Assembly: GCA_036446455.1 (NCBI GenBank) | Contig: JAZFSZ010000116.1 | Location: 1-33,759, forward strand | Origin: JAZFSZ01 sp036446455 | GTDB taxonomy: Bacteria; Pseudomonadota; Gammaproteobacteria; Acidiferrobacterales; JAJDNE01 | DNA length: 33,759 nt | Direction of reading: 5' to 3' | Shown here: positions 16,021 through 24,279 of the stretch, piece after piece | Numbering within the stretch: the stretch's first letter is position 1 | Layout: each line of letters starts with the position of its first letter | Notes under the pieces: model-generated | Told to the model about the DNA's origin: nothing | Seen by the model: only the letters and a program-made list of their open reading frames with translations | Database searches by the model: none | Translations under genes and position numbers: made by a program

Positions 16021-17262
16021 TTGCCGGTTCTGGCCGGTTCCATCGACCCGATTAGCGTCTTTATCCTGCCAAAGTCCCGCTCTTCTGATAATCCACTATA
16101 CTTATTTGGAGTTTTTAGTGATCTCCGGCAATGGGTCGCCCAGGGGTGGGACGTGTCAAAATTTGATTCAAGATGGGAGCGGTACGCTCGCCTGCTCGAT
16201 GGCCCGCATAAGTTTGCAGACTACGACTGCGAACGCAATACCATATCGGTCGAGGAGCTATTCGAGCGCTATAACGAACTGGGTTTTCTCTATCCCGCTA
16301 AACAACTTGAGCTTGATCAGATCTGGGATAAAGTTCGTCACAACTGGGCGCAAGCCTACAAACTGGGTGGCGATATTCTGCGTGTTTACACCTATCGTTC
16401 ACCAAACGGCGAATTTGCCACGACAACGCTGTGGCGATCCGGCCAGGATGGCTGGACAGCAGAACATCTGGTGGCAAATGATCCTGTTGCAGCCATGATA
16501 ATGACGCTGGGTGTTTCGTGCGACGGTATCTCCGATGGCATCAAATATGTCGAGTCCTGGTACAGGCCAACGAATCCCTACCCCAACCGACTTTACTCAA
16601 GAGCCGCGAGATATATTGGAAGCAGCCACTCCAGCATCCGCGTATACAATTATCTTGCAGTCAACCCGAACAATCTCAAAAAACACTTAACAACAAAATT
16701 TATTTCTGAAGAAGTCACGACGGGTTCGCCTGAATTGTTTGAATTGGCTTGTGAAACCCGGGGGCATATTTATGCCACGGGTGAAGGACTGGCCAACTCC
16801 GATATATCGCTTTCGGCCTTGCACAAACTTTTCCAGACAGTTGGGCTGACACGGCAACGGAAAGTCGTTTTGCTGTATCGACCAGTGGAAGACGTTCCCG
16901 TCGGAGCTGCCATTGCTTACCGCGGCCCACTTGGATTCAACCTGAGTCTGATCGAAAATCGATGCGACATACTTCTTGGGCATGGTCTGACAAACGACGA
17001 AATACTTCCAGCAATCGCGACGCTGGTTGATGGGGTTCGAGATCGTTACGAAGGCTTTCCTCCTGGTTATATCCCGGTCATAGGTGATAATAAAGTGCAA
17101 GATGCCGTTCTTTCGGCATCGGCGGGTCGCGTATTGCGCCGTTATGCCCATTTTGGTGTTACACAAGATGGATTTGCCAAATGGTATGACTCGGTCGTCA
17201 GTATTGTTGGTCGGGTCGTTCGTCACCGCGCTAAAAAGGAAGCCCGCAATCAAGTAACCTGA
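16021..17262 (+). CDS. Unknown 413-residue protein, operon partner of a methyltransferase
   Basis: I do not recognise the family. The chain is soluble, without a signal peptide or membrane segment. An N-terminal half rich in aromatic residues (LYLFGVFSDLRQW, YTYRSPNGEFATTTLWRS) leads to a second half with mixed alpha/beta character, including KVVLLYRPVEDVPVGAAIAYRGPLGFNLSL. That last segment has the feel of an acetyltransferase-like beta-sheet, but no motif settles it. The first possible start is TTG at 16021, just after an in-frame stop, and no ribosome binding site is evident, so the true N-terminus is unsure. Its stop lies one base from the methyltransferase ATG, so the two genes are surely co-expressed. 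hslV is divergent, 93 bases away. Confidence 0.65.
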   Translation: MPVLAGSIDPISVFILPKSRSSDNPLYLFGVFSDLRQWVAQGWDVSKFDSRWERYARLLDGPHKFADYDCERNTISVEELFERYNELGFLYPAKQLELDQIWDKVRHNWAQAYKLGGDILRVYTYRSPNGEFATTTLWRSGQDGWTAEHLVANDPVAAMIMTLGVSCDGISDGIKYVESWYRPTNPYPNRLYSRAARYIGSSHSSIRVYNYLAVNPNNLKKHLTTKFISEEVTTGSPELFELACETRGHIYATGEGLANSDISLSALHKLFQTVGLTRQRKVVLLYRPVEDVPVGAAIAYRGPLGFNLSLIENRCDILLGHGLTNDEILPAIATLVDGVRDRYEGFPPGYIPVIGDNKVQDAVLSASAGRVLRRYAHFGVTQDGFAKWYDSVVSIVGRVVRHRAKKEARNQVT

Positions 17263-17263
17263 A

Positions 17264-18091
17264 ATGCCTAATAGTAATAAGTACATCATGGATGATCCGC
17301 GTGAAGCGAGACGGCTGGAAGGAAAGGTTAATTCCGCTGACTGGATCAACAAATATTTCAGAAGGATCAGCAATACGGGAAACGTCACCCTGGACGTGGG
17401 TTGTGGCCCAGGCACACTGCTAGACGGTATAAAAACGCAATATCCAGATCAAACTGTCGTTGGTATCGATATTAGCCATGAACGCTTGAGTCATTCGTGT
17501 ACTCAAAATTTAATCTATTTTATACAGGCAAGCGGCCTGTCCCTTCCTTTCCCGGAATCAAGTTTCGACTCGATATATACGCGATTCCTTCTGGAATACC
17601 TCCCTGATCGCAAACAAGCCATTGAGGAAATGTATCGTGTCTGCAAACCGGGGGGTAAAGTCCTGCTTCAGGATCTGGATGGACAGTTGGTAACAAACTG
17701 GCCAATCGACGATAGCCTGGCATCGCGAATCGTAAAAATAGCTGAGGTGCTGACCAATACCGGTTTTGACCCATTCGTTGGGCGAAAACTGTTCTCTATG
17801 GCCACAGCGAGCGGGCTGAAAAATATTAAGGTATCCGTCGAGCCCTATCACCTGATTGCGGGCACGGCTACAACCGAACAACGAAGTCAGTGGGAACTAA
17901 AACTTGATATAGCGCACCCTCTTATTGCAAAAGCGCTAGGCAATGAGGAAGAGGCCAGTCTGTTCATTGGCCAGTACCTCGAATATCTTGATGACCCGAA
18001 TACGTTTACTTATTCAAATATTGTGACCGTTGTAGGAACAAAACCTCAGATAACGGCAAGTGAATCTTCCGATTCCAGAGGTGGGCCATAA
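17264..18091 (+). CDS. Class I SAM-dependent methyltransferase
   Basis: A 275-residue enzyme with the Rossmann-type SAM fold: motif I LDVGCGPGTLL (about residues 43-53), an acidic residue after the second strand (VVGIDIS), FPESSFDSIYTRFLLEYLPD as motifs II/III, and RVCKPGGKVLLQD. An N-terminal segment, MDDPREARRLEGKV, precedes the core and resembles that of methyltransferases acting on small molecules or lipids. The substrate is unknown. It follows the 413-residue gene by one base, and its last 46 bases overlap, on the opposite strand, the end of the kinase-like gene. Confidence 0.85.
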   Translation: MPNSNKYIMDDPREARRLEGKVNSADWINKYFRRISNTGNVTLDVGCGPGTLLDGIKTQYPDQTVVGIDISHERLSHSCTQNLIYFIQASGLSLPFPESSFDSIYTRFLLEYLPDRKQAIEEMYRVCKPGGKVLLQDLDGQLVTNWPIDDSLASRIVKIAEVLTNTGFDPFVGRKLFSMATASGLKNIKVSVEPYHLIAGTATTEQRSQWELKLDIAHPLIAKALGNEEEASLFIGQYLEYLDDPNTFTYSNIVTVVGTKPQITASESSDSRGGP

Positions 18092-19356
18092 CGAGGCAGG
18101 CGCAAACGAAAGCTGGCTGACTCACCAAAATTGCCACCGACGATCAGGTTTCCGCCAAGACATCGTGACAAATAGCGAGCCAGAATCAGCCCCAACCCAC
18201 TTTCCGAACCCGGACTGAGATAATAAGGCATAAACAGGCGAACCCGGTCTTCAGGTGTCAAACCCACACTACTGGTTGAAAAATTAAAAAGAATTTCCTC
18301 TTTTTCGCCCGGTAGCAATTCGATTTTGAGCGATATTTTCTTATCGCGAGAAATGGCGGACAAATATGAAGCCACCAGAAATAGTACCTTCGCCAGTTTC
18401 TTTGGATCAGACCGGAAAGCGAATCCCTTTTTAGGCTCACCAGAAAGCTCAATCTTGCCTATGTCCCGTTCGGCAAGATCCCGGACCAGCGGCATGGTGA
18501 TGCTATCGATATCGATGCCAACGATTTCAGGCGCCATCGCCTTTACCTCAAGCGCATATAAGTCCAGCACGTCCTCCATTATCGATGACAGTCTATTCGT
18601 TGAATGTCTCGCTGAAGTTAAAATATATCGATATTGTTTCAACTTGTCCTTATCTGATTGCACGATCCCGTCTTCAATTCGATTGATAATTGTCCTCAGG
18701 TATCCCCTGATTTCATCCGCTTTAGAATTGAAGTATTCATTCTTGTTTTGCTCGCGGCTTGTTAACAGTTCAAGCGTCTCTTCCAGTTGTTGTCGTGCTG
18801 CATAGTGCTCACGGAATCGATAGACATAAAAAAATATGGAAAGATCGACCAGCAGATAAAATGAGATCTGGATAAAAAGCGCCTCAAGACCCAATGGGTA
18901 AAAATCTTCCAGACCAAATACCATTGCATTGGCGGTAAACCAGTAAATCATCGAACCCAGCTGCGCCAATACATGCAACTGCCAGCGCCATGGTAGCAGG
19001 GCGGCAGCCCCGGTATGCACCATAATGACACCGAGAAAGTAATCTGACCGAAAGCCGCCAATGTAAATCGTCATGTGTGACAGCGGAATGGTGGCAGACC
19101 ACATCATTAATAGAGCGGCAATATAGGGATAACGACGTGCGATTACTATGCGGTCAAGCAATGCGGTAAGAAATATCAGGCCCACTGCAAGGACACGCAG
19201 AAGCACCAACATCCGCACCTCGTCCCTGTGGAGCATGTAGTCCAACCCCACGAAGATCCACATACCCGCCGCGCCCATCGCACGTGCTAGCGACAATCGG
19301 CTAAACAAAAATCGGTCTGACCAGACCTGAAAGTTTTCTCTGGAACTTGTTGCCAT
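18046..19356 (-). CDS. Membrane sensor histidine-kinase-like protein lacking the phospho-acceptor His
   Basis: About 436 residues. An N-terminal module of about six hydrophobic helices (residues 25-185) has no recognised ligand domain. A dimerisation/phospho-acceptor-like region follows, and then an ATPase-like domain. At the H-box, where SHEIRTPL is usual, it reads ADEIRGYL: Asp214 replaces the histidine. The following helix with LSSIMEDVLDLYALE is normal. The N-box is also altered (DPKKLAKVLFLVASYLSA, without the usual Asn pair), while the G2-type motif SGLGLILARYLSRCLGG is intact. It is probably a pseudokinase that binds signals or partners without autophosphorylating at this site. ATG at 19356 is preferred over TTG at 19365; GGTGGG lies directly before it. 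No response regulator is adjacent. Confidence 0.8.
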   Translation of the reverse strand: MATSSRENFQVWSDRFLFSRLSLARAMGAAGMWIFVGLDYMLHRDEVRMLVLLRVLAVGLIFLTALLDRIVIARRYPYIAALLMMWSATIPLSHMTIYIGGFRSDYFLGVIMVHTGAAALLPWRWQLHVLAQLGSMIYWFTANAMVFGLEDFYPLGLEALFIQISFYLLVDLSIFFYVYRFREHYAARQQLEETLELLTSREQNKNEYFNSKADEIRGYLRTIINRIEDGIVQSDKDKLKQYRYILTSARHSTNRLSSIMEDVLDLYALEVKAMAPEIVGIDIDSITMPLVRDLAERDIGKIELSGEPKKGFAFRSDPKKLAKVLFLVASYLSAISRDKKISLKIELLPGEKEEILFNFSTSSVGLTPEDRVRLFMPYYLSPGSESGLGLILARYLSRCLGGNLIVGGNFGESASFRLRLPRYGPPLESEDSLAVI

Positions 19357-19548
19357 CCCACCCAACTAGTTAATTCAATTATCTGAAATGCTGATATTAT
19401 TCTGCGGTATCACCATCCTCCCAGGAGTGACGCTACCTTTATGGGCTATCGGTAATTCTAGACACCTATTCGGGGATATCAAGCAAACGCAGGCGATTGG
19501 CCTTTACCACCTGATCGACTATCAACGTCTTTTCAACAAATCGAGCAG

Positions 19549-20817
19549 CTATGCTTTGAGTATATCGGTTTCGTTCTCCGACCTGGCAATAATGACCGCA
19601 CCACAGGAGTCACTGAATACATTCACGCTGGTACGACACATATCGAGGATACGATCGACGGCAAGAATCAACCCGATTCCCTCTGCCGGCAGACCGATGG
19701 CGGCGAGGATCACCACAATGGCCACCAGACTGGCGGCGGGAATACCGGCAACGCCAATGGAAGTCAGTAGTGCAATCAATACAATGGTAAACTGGGTTGC
19801 AAACGTCAGTTCCAGCCCATATGCCTGGGCAATAAACATCGCCGCCACACATTCATATAATGCAGTTCCATCCATGTTCACGGTCGCACCCAGTGGTAGC
19901 ACAAAACTGGTGGTGCGATGGGAAACGCCGGCGTTTTTTTCCACACACTCCATGGTCAGCGGCAAAGTGGCCGAAGAAGAAGAGGTTGAGAATGCGGTTA
20001 GCAGCGCCGGCGCCATGGCGCGATAGTGGCGGAGTGGATTTACCCTGGCGATAACTTTCAATAAAAGTGGGAGTGTAATAAAGACATGCACTGCCAACGC
20101 CGATAACACCGTTAGCATAAATACCGCCAATGGTATAAAGGCACCAAAACCGGTGCTGGCAACCACTTTCGCAACCAGCGCAAAAACACCGATGGGAGCA
20201 AACTTCATGACCCAGTTGGTGATGCGCATCATGACTTCGAATATACCCTGCCAGAAATTCCGCATGGTCTCTGCGTTGCGGTCGGGAATACGCGTCATGA
20301 AGAACCCGAATAGCAGGCTGAAGAAAATCAGGCCAAGCAGTTGACCATTGGCGGCGGCGGCAATCACATTGGTGGGAACCATGCGCAGAAATACCTCGAC
20401 CACGTCACCCACACCCTTGCCGGCAGTTAGTGCCAGCATACTACTGGTATCGGCGCTCATACCCAGAACTTCCCTGGCTGGCTTGCCATCGACAATACCC
20501 GGTGCAAACAGATCAACCAGCACCAGTCCCACCAGAATAGCCAGAAAACTGGTGGTCATGTAATACACCAGTGTTTTGACACCGAGACGACCGAAGGCGT
20601 CGGACTGACTGGCACCGGCCATCCCGCTAATAATGGAAGACACTACCAGCGGAACAATCAGCATCTTCAGTGCATTGAGGAACATGGTGCCAAAAAAAAC
20701 GTAGACGGAATAGAACGAGACACCGAATACCCTGGCATCCATACCCGTTAGCGTGCCGGCGATCACTGCCAAAATCAGCGCGATGACGATTTGCCAATGC
20801 AGTTTAAGTTTGGGCAT
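19549..20817 (-). CDS. Dicarboxylate/amino acid:cation symporter (DAACS, GltP/DctA type)
   Basis: A 422-residue inner-membrane transporter that couples uptake of glutamate, aspartate or C4-dicarboxylates to protons or sodium. It shows the serine-rich hairpin SSSSATLPLTMECV, the unwound NMDGTAL in helix 7, and the C-terminal substrate-binding region DRILDMCRTSVNVFSD. Eight membrane helices and two re-entrant loops fit the family. GGAGG lies upstream of the ATG. The arginine in the C-terminal motif occurs in acidic amino-acid and dicarboxylate carriers, but the substrate cannot be fixed further. It follows msrQ by 80 bases. Confidence 0.93.
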   Translation of the reverse strand: MPKLKLHWQIVIALILAVIAGTLTGMDARVFGVSFYSVYVFFGTMFLNALKMLIVPLVVSSIISGMAGASQSDAFGRLGVKTLVYYMTTSFLAILVGLVLVDLFAPGIVDGKPAREVLGMSADTSSMLALTAGKGVGDVVEVFLRMVPTNVIAAAANGQLLGLIFFSLLFGFFMTRIPDRNAETMRNFWQGIFEVMMRITNWVMKFAPIGVFALVAKVVASTGFGAFIPLAVFMLTVLSALAVHVFITLPLLLKVIARVNPLRHYRAMAPALLTAFSTSSSSATLPLTMECVEKNAGVSHRTTSFVLPLGATVNMDGTALYECVAAMFIAQAYGLELTFATQFTIVLIALLTSIGVAGIPAASLVAIVVILAAIGLPAEGIGLILAVDRILDMCRTSVNVFSDSCGAVIIARSENETDILKA

Positions 20818-20897
20818 TTGCGCTCTGCCTCCAGGCCTATTATTTTTTATTTGCAGAATGCTGTAGTCAGCATACTACCTGCGCTATCAGGAGGAAT

Positions 20898-21557
20898 CTA
20901 CGTCTGTCCGGGTATTGTTGGCGAAGGAACAGGTGGGTTCACGCGTGAACGAATCGTCAGCAGACTTTTTGTAACAAAGGGTGCACGCAGAACAAGCAAC
21001 AGGAAAAGAACAAGGCCGTAAGCCAGGGGAACAACAATATCTGACTTAACCAACCACAGATAATGCAGTACCCCGCCGATGGCGATTCCATATATCATTT
21101 TGTGCAGACGTTGCCAGCGTTTTGCGCCCAACCGCCGCACCATGGCATTGGTCGAGGTTACCGCCAATGGTATTAACAGCAAGAAGCAGGTAAAGCCCAC
21201 GGTGATGTAAGGCCGCTTGGCGATATCCTTGCCAATTTCATCGAATACAAAAAAGCGATCCAGCCAGATATAAGTTGTGAAGTGCAACAGCACATAGAAA
21301 AACGCATAGAGCCCCAACATGCGGCGAATTCGCAACAACCAGTGCCAGCCGGTAATTTTACGCAACGGCGTCACTGCAAGTGTGATGAGCAAAAAATTCA
21401 GAACCCAGTCGCCGGTGCGATGGGTGATAGCCTCAACAGGGTTCGCGCCCAGATTTTCGTTTAATGCATCCATGATCAGCAGCGATAACGGTATTAGTGC
21501 CGCCAAAAAAACCGAGGCCTTCATGGCCGATAAATGTTTTGCCCCGGGCTGCGACAT
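20898..21557 (-). CDS. msrQ: MsrQ, heme-binding membrane subunit of the MsrPQ system
   Basis: MsrQ passes electrons from the quinone pool or a flavin reductase to periplasmic MsrP. The 219-residue protein has about six membrane helices and the ferric-reductase-like pattern: HRTGDWVLNFLLITLAVTPLR, RRMLGLYAFFYVLLHFTTYIWLD and KRWQRLHKMIYGIAIGGVLHYLW, the histidines being candidate heme ligands. It starts five bases after msrP on the same strand, the standard order. Confidence 0.95.
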   Translation of the reverse strand: MSQPGAKHLSAMKASVFLAALIPLSLLIMDALNENLGANPVEAITHRTGDWVLNFLLITLAVTPLRKITGWHWLLRIRRMLGLYAFFYVLLHFTTYIWLDRFFVFDEIGKDIAKRPYITVGFTCFLLLIPLAVTSTNAMVRRLGAKRWQRLHKMIYGIAIGGVLHYLWLVKSDIVVPLAYGLVLFLLLVLRAPFVTKSLLTIRSRVNPPVPSPTIPGQT

Positions 21558-21562
21558 TATGA

Positions 21563-22537
21563 CTAAAAATGTTTCTTGAGGTTCATGCCCGCATACAGGT
21601 GCGCGACCTGGTCAGCATAGCCATTGAACATCAGGGTAGGAACTTTTGGTGAGAAGAAGCTACCGGTGCCCAGACGGCGCTCACGGGCCTGACTCCAGCG
21701 CGGGTGATCGACTTGTGGATTCACGTTGGAATAAAAACCATACTCATGCGGTGCGGAAAGATTCCATGTTGTAACCGGCAGTTTATCCACAAACCGGATT
21801 TTTACAATCGACTTGATCGATTTAAACCCGTATTTCCATGGCACCACCAGCCGAATGGGGGCGCCATTCTGGTTTGGCATCGCCTCACCGTATACACCCA
21901 CTGCCAGCAACGACAAGGGGTTCATAGCTTCGTCCATGCGCAGACCTTCTACGTATGGCCACTTTAATCCACCGCCAAGGAAACTACGCTGACCCGGCAT
22001 TTGTCTGGGGTCATAAAGGGTAACGAACTGGACGTACTTCGCACGCGATGTTGGCTGGAATCGTTTGATGACATCGGCAAGCGGAATACCTACCCAGGGT
22101 ATGACCATAGACCAGGCTTCAACGCAACGCAGACGGTAGATACGCTCTTCAAGACGATGGGGCTTGATAATATCATCGAGGTCAAAGGTGCCGGTCTTGC
22201 GTGCATGTCCCTCGATGGTAACAGTCCAGGGGCGAGTGACGAAACGGGTCGCATTGCGTGCGGGATCGGCCTTGCCGGTGCCGAATTCGTAGAAATTGTT
22301 ATAAGTCGTTACATCCTTGTAAGGAGTCAGGGCTGAATCGACCTTGTATCGACTCTTGTGAATATCCGTGAGCTTTCGAGTAGCGGCAGATACTTTGGCT
22401 GACATCAGGCCCGATAAGGAAGCGCCCGCTGTGAGCAATCCGGCGCGCTGCAGAAACTGGCGACGCTGCAGATAGACATCTTTATCGGTAATTTCAGACG
22501 GTCGAATATCGGCAGCTTTTTTAATTAAAATCGTCAT
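21563..22537 (-). CDS. msrP: MsrP, molybdenum-dependent periplasmic methionine sulfoxide reductase
   Basis: MsrP (YedY) repairs oxidised methionines in periplasmic proteins using a molybdopterin cofactor. The ATG at 22537 gives a 324-residue protein with GAGAAGAAG just upstream and a twin-arginine signal (RRQFLQRAG, Arg25-Arg26), so it is folded with cofactor and exported by Tat. The molybdenum-ligating cysteine is Cys138 in RLRCVEAWSM. GERSFLGGG-like and PHEYGFYSNVNP segments are conserved family features. An in-frame upstream extension to 22621 lacks family support. It needs molybdopterin, for which moeB in this window acts in synthesis. Confidence 0.95.
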   Translation of the reverse strand: MTILIKKAADIRPSEITDKDVYLQRRQFLQRAGLLTAGASLSGLMSAKVSAATRKLTDIHKSRYKVDSALTPYKDVTTYNNFYEFGTGKADPARNATRFVTRPWTVTIEGHARKTGTFDLDDIIKPHRLEERIYRLRCVEAWSMVIPWVGIPLADVIKRFQPTSRAKYVQFVTLYDPRQMPGQRSFLGGGLKWPYVEGLRMDEAMNPLSLLAVGVYGEAMPNQNGAPIRLVVPWKYGFKSIKSIVKIRFVDKLPVTTWNLSAPHEYGFYSNVNPQVDHPRWSQARERRLGTGSFFSPKVPTLMFNGYADQVAHLYAGMNLKKHF

Positions 22538-22998
22538 CTTCTTCTCATTTATAGCCCAGGGGAAAAGGCAAGCAAACGTTCCGACTCTAATGTATCGGAA
22601 AAGTTCGAACGGGCCGAACAAACTCGCCAGCGGGCCACCCTTCAGCCAGCCGTGGCATGAAATTAAATAACCCTACTGACCAAATGTTTTACGCACAGTG
22701 ATGTGCTCATCCAGTGACCGGCAAGACATGAGCAAGCTCTTGAGGCCTGCGCAAAGCCGCCTGCAATGTCACAGGCCGTCACCTGACCCGGCAATGGGTT
22801 CTACAACGGTGTTCTTGGCGCGCACGCTCCAACGTCGCCGTTATCTGCCCGCAACCACCAGAGATGCTGGCAAAAATCGCTCGGCCATTTTCAGCAACCA
22901 CGCTCGTGATTCAGAATCCCGGTTCGCGATCAGGCACTGGTAGTAAAGGCAATGGCGTCAGGGGAGTCTTAAATCGTCCCGGTATTGCACCCTACCGT

Positions 22999-23026
22999 CT
23001 GCAACACCACGCTGAAATGCTATATT
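22999..23026 (+). promoter_or_regulatory. Candidate extended -10 promoter for the coiled-coil gene
   Basis: CTGCAA (22999-23004), a 16-base spacer and TATATT (23021-23026) preceded by TGC, an extended -10 element. Transcription would start near 23033, about 50 bases before the ATG. Confidence 0.45.
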
Positions 23027-23037
23027 TCTACTGACGG

Positions 23038-23056
23038 AGTAAATACCAGTAAATAC
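23038..23056. repeat. Tandem direct repeat AGTAAATAC with one-base spacer
   Basis: Two perfect 9-base copies spaced at a 10-base period, one helical turn, just after the predicted transcription start. This geometry suits a regulator binding on one face of the DNA, or it may be chance. Confidence 0.4.
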
Positions 23057-23081
23057 TGCCGAGCACCGGCACAGGAGCACA

Positions 23082-24272
23082 ATGCAACCGCGAGAAGCCA
23101 GCAACAGCGCCGAGGGCAAAATACTCGACCGTCAGCAAAAGGAATCACTGATTTCGATGATTGCGTTACTCTATGTTGAGGAACATGGTTTGCTCAATAA
23201 CGAGCAACTTGAAGACGCCAAGAAAAGCCTGCAGGCGCTGTTCCTGCGCACCACCGGTGAAGAGACCATGCTGCGCAAGCTGATCGAAATTCTTAGAACC
23301 AATAAAGCCCTCAATCAGACATTCAATGATATGTCCAATGTCCTTAGTGGCATTACCAAAAGCACCGAAACCGTAAAAAGTAAAATAGAGGGGTTCAAAC
23401 AGCAACTTCAATCGCTTGAAATCAGCGCTGAGGAAAATGCCGACTTCATCGGGCCTTTTCTTGATTTCTCGGGGCAATTTTCAAAGCACGTCGAACAGTT
23501 CGAGCGCGTGATGTACAGCTACCGTGATGCCAAAGAGCGAGAAGCACGATACGCCAGCATGTTTCGTATCGCCAAAGAGGCCCGACAACGACTTAAGGAT
23601 CGTTTCTCGGGCGGGCCTGGCGAGGAAGGGGATGTGGAAAGCGAGATCAAGGAAAAGGTGATACAGACATTCGATTATGGCGAAACAGAAATAAACTACG
23701 GTTATTCGCAGCGCGAGGCCAAAAACACCCTCGCCGAAATTGAATTGATTTTAAAAGATTTCCAGGAAATGTGTCAGCTTGCCATGAATCCGGAAATGCG
23801 CGAAAAGGAAAATGGGTACCAGCCGTTCAAGGAGTCGGCCTATCACGATGTATTCTCAATATATACCGCAGCGGTGGTAAAACATCCTCGCCTCAGTATC
23901 CTGAAAGTAGCGATTCAGCAGCTGTTCCGACTTTACCAGCACTCCTACGGAATGTTTGCGCTCGACTTCCAGAAATTTAATCGAGCCATTATGCCGATGG
24001 AAAAAAACACAGAGGCCTATTTCCAGGCAAAGGATGAAGACGAAGACGTGCGCATCAAACGCAGGAAACTCGAGCAGATTGAAGGTCTCATTGCTTTTCT
24101 GGAAAGCGTGGCACATATATTGAGAACTGAACAGGAATTTGTTTACGCCCGATTTTCCAAAGCGGTTTCTGATGTTATTTCTGCCAGCCGTACCCACTGG
24201 GCCCATATCGCAGAAGATCTCCTGCGCATGAAGGTAACTGCAGAAGCTGACCTGAGTACGCGCTTAAGTTAG
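23082..24272 (+). CDS. Unknown coiled-coil protein upstream of sthA
   Basis: A 396-residue, highly charged, largely helical protein with no signal peptide or membrane segment. Heptad-like helices run through residues 45-130 (LRKLIEILRTNKALNQ, IEGFKQQLQSLEISAEE) and 225-390. A glycine-rich break near residue 180 (SGGPGEEG) may be a domain hinge. I do not recognise the family. The start is well supported by AGGAG five bases upstream, and coding continues without gaps until seven bases before sthA, so the two are co-transcribed. A structural or scaffold role is plausible from the coiled coils only; nothing points to an enzyme. Confidence 0.75.
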   Translation: MQPREASNSAEGKILDRQQKESLISMIALLYVEEHGLLNNEQLEDAKKSLQALFLRTTGEETMLRKLIEILRTNKALNQTFNDMSNVLSGITKSTETVKSKIEGFKQQLQSLEISAEENADFIGPFLDFSGQFSKHVEQFERVMYSYRDAKEREARYASMFRIAKEARQRLKDRFSGGPGEEGDVESEIKEKVIQTFDYGETEINYGYSQREAKNTLAEIELILKDFQEMCQLAMNPEMREKENGYQPFKESAYHDVFSIYTAAVVKHPRLSILKVAIQQLFRLYQHSYGMFALDFQKFNRAIMPMEKNTEAYFQAKDEDEDVRIKRRKLEQIEGLIAFLESVAHILRTEQEFVYARFSKAVSDVISASRTHWAHIAEDLLRMKVTAEADLSTRLS

Positions 24273-24279
24273 CGTCACA

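Larger units (their letters stand above)
22538..23081. other. Long intergenic region between msrP and the coiled-coil gene
   Basis: This 544-base stretch separates two divergent genes. I see no convincing gene, RNA or mobile element. It contains a possible promoter at 22999-23026 and a tandem 9-base repeat at 23038-23056, both close to the right-hand gene. A weak inverted repeat (GGCCTG and CAGGCC) lies near 22743-22775. A binding site for regulators of msrPQ would also be expected here, but none is recognisable. Confidence 0.5.

Noticed and set aside
20858..20873. Hairpin ATGCTG-TAGT-CAGCAT as a terminator of msrPQ
   Set aside because: The stem is only six pairs and on the transcribed (minus) strand it is followed by an A-rich, not a T-rich, stretch.
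22538..22621. N-terminal extension of MsrP
   Set aside because: The added residues precede a good ribosome binding site and a proper twin-arginine signal; the shorter start at 22537 is preferred.
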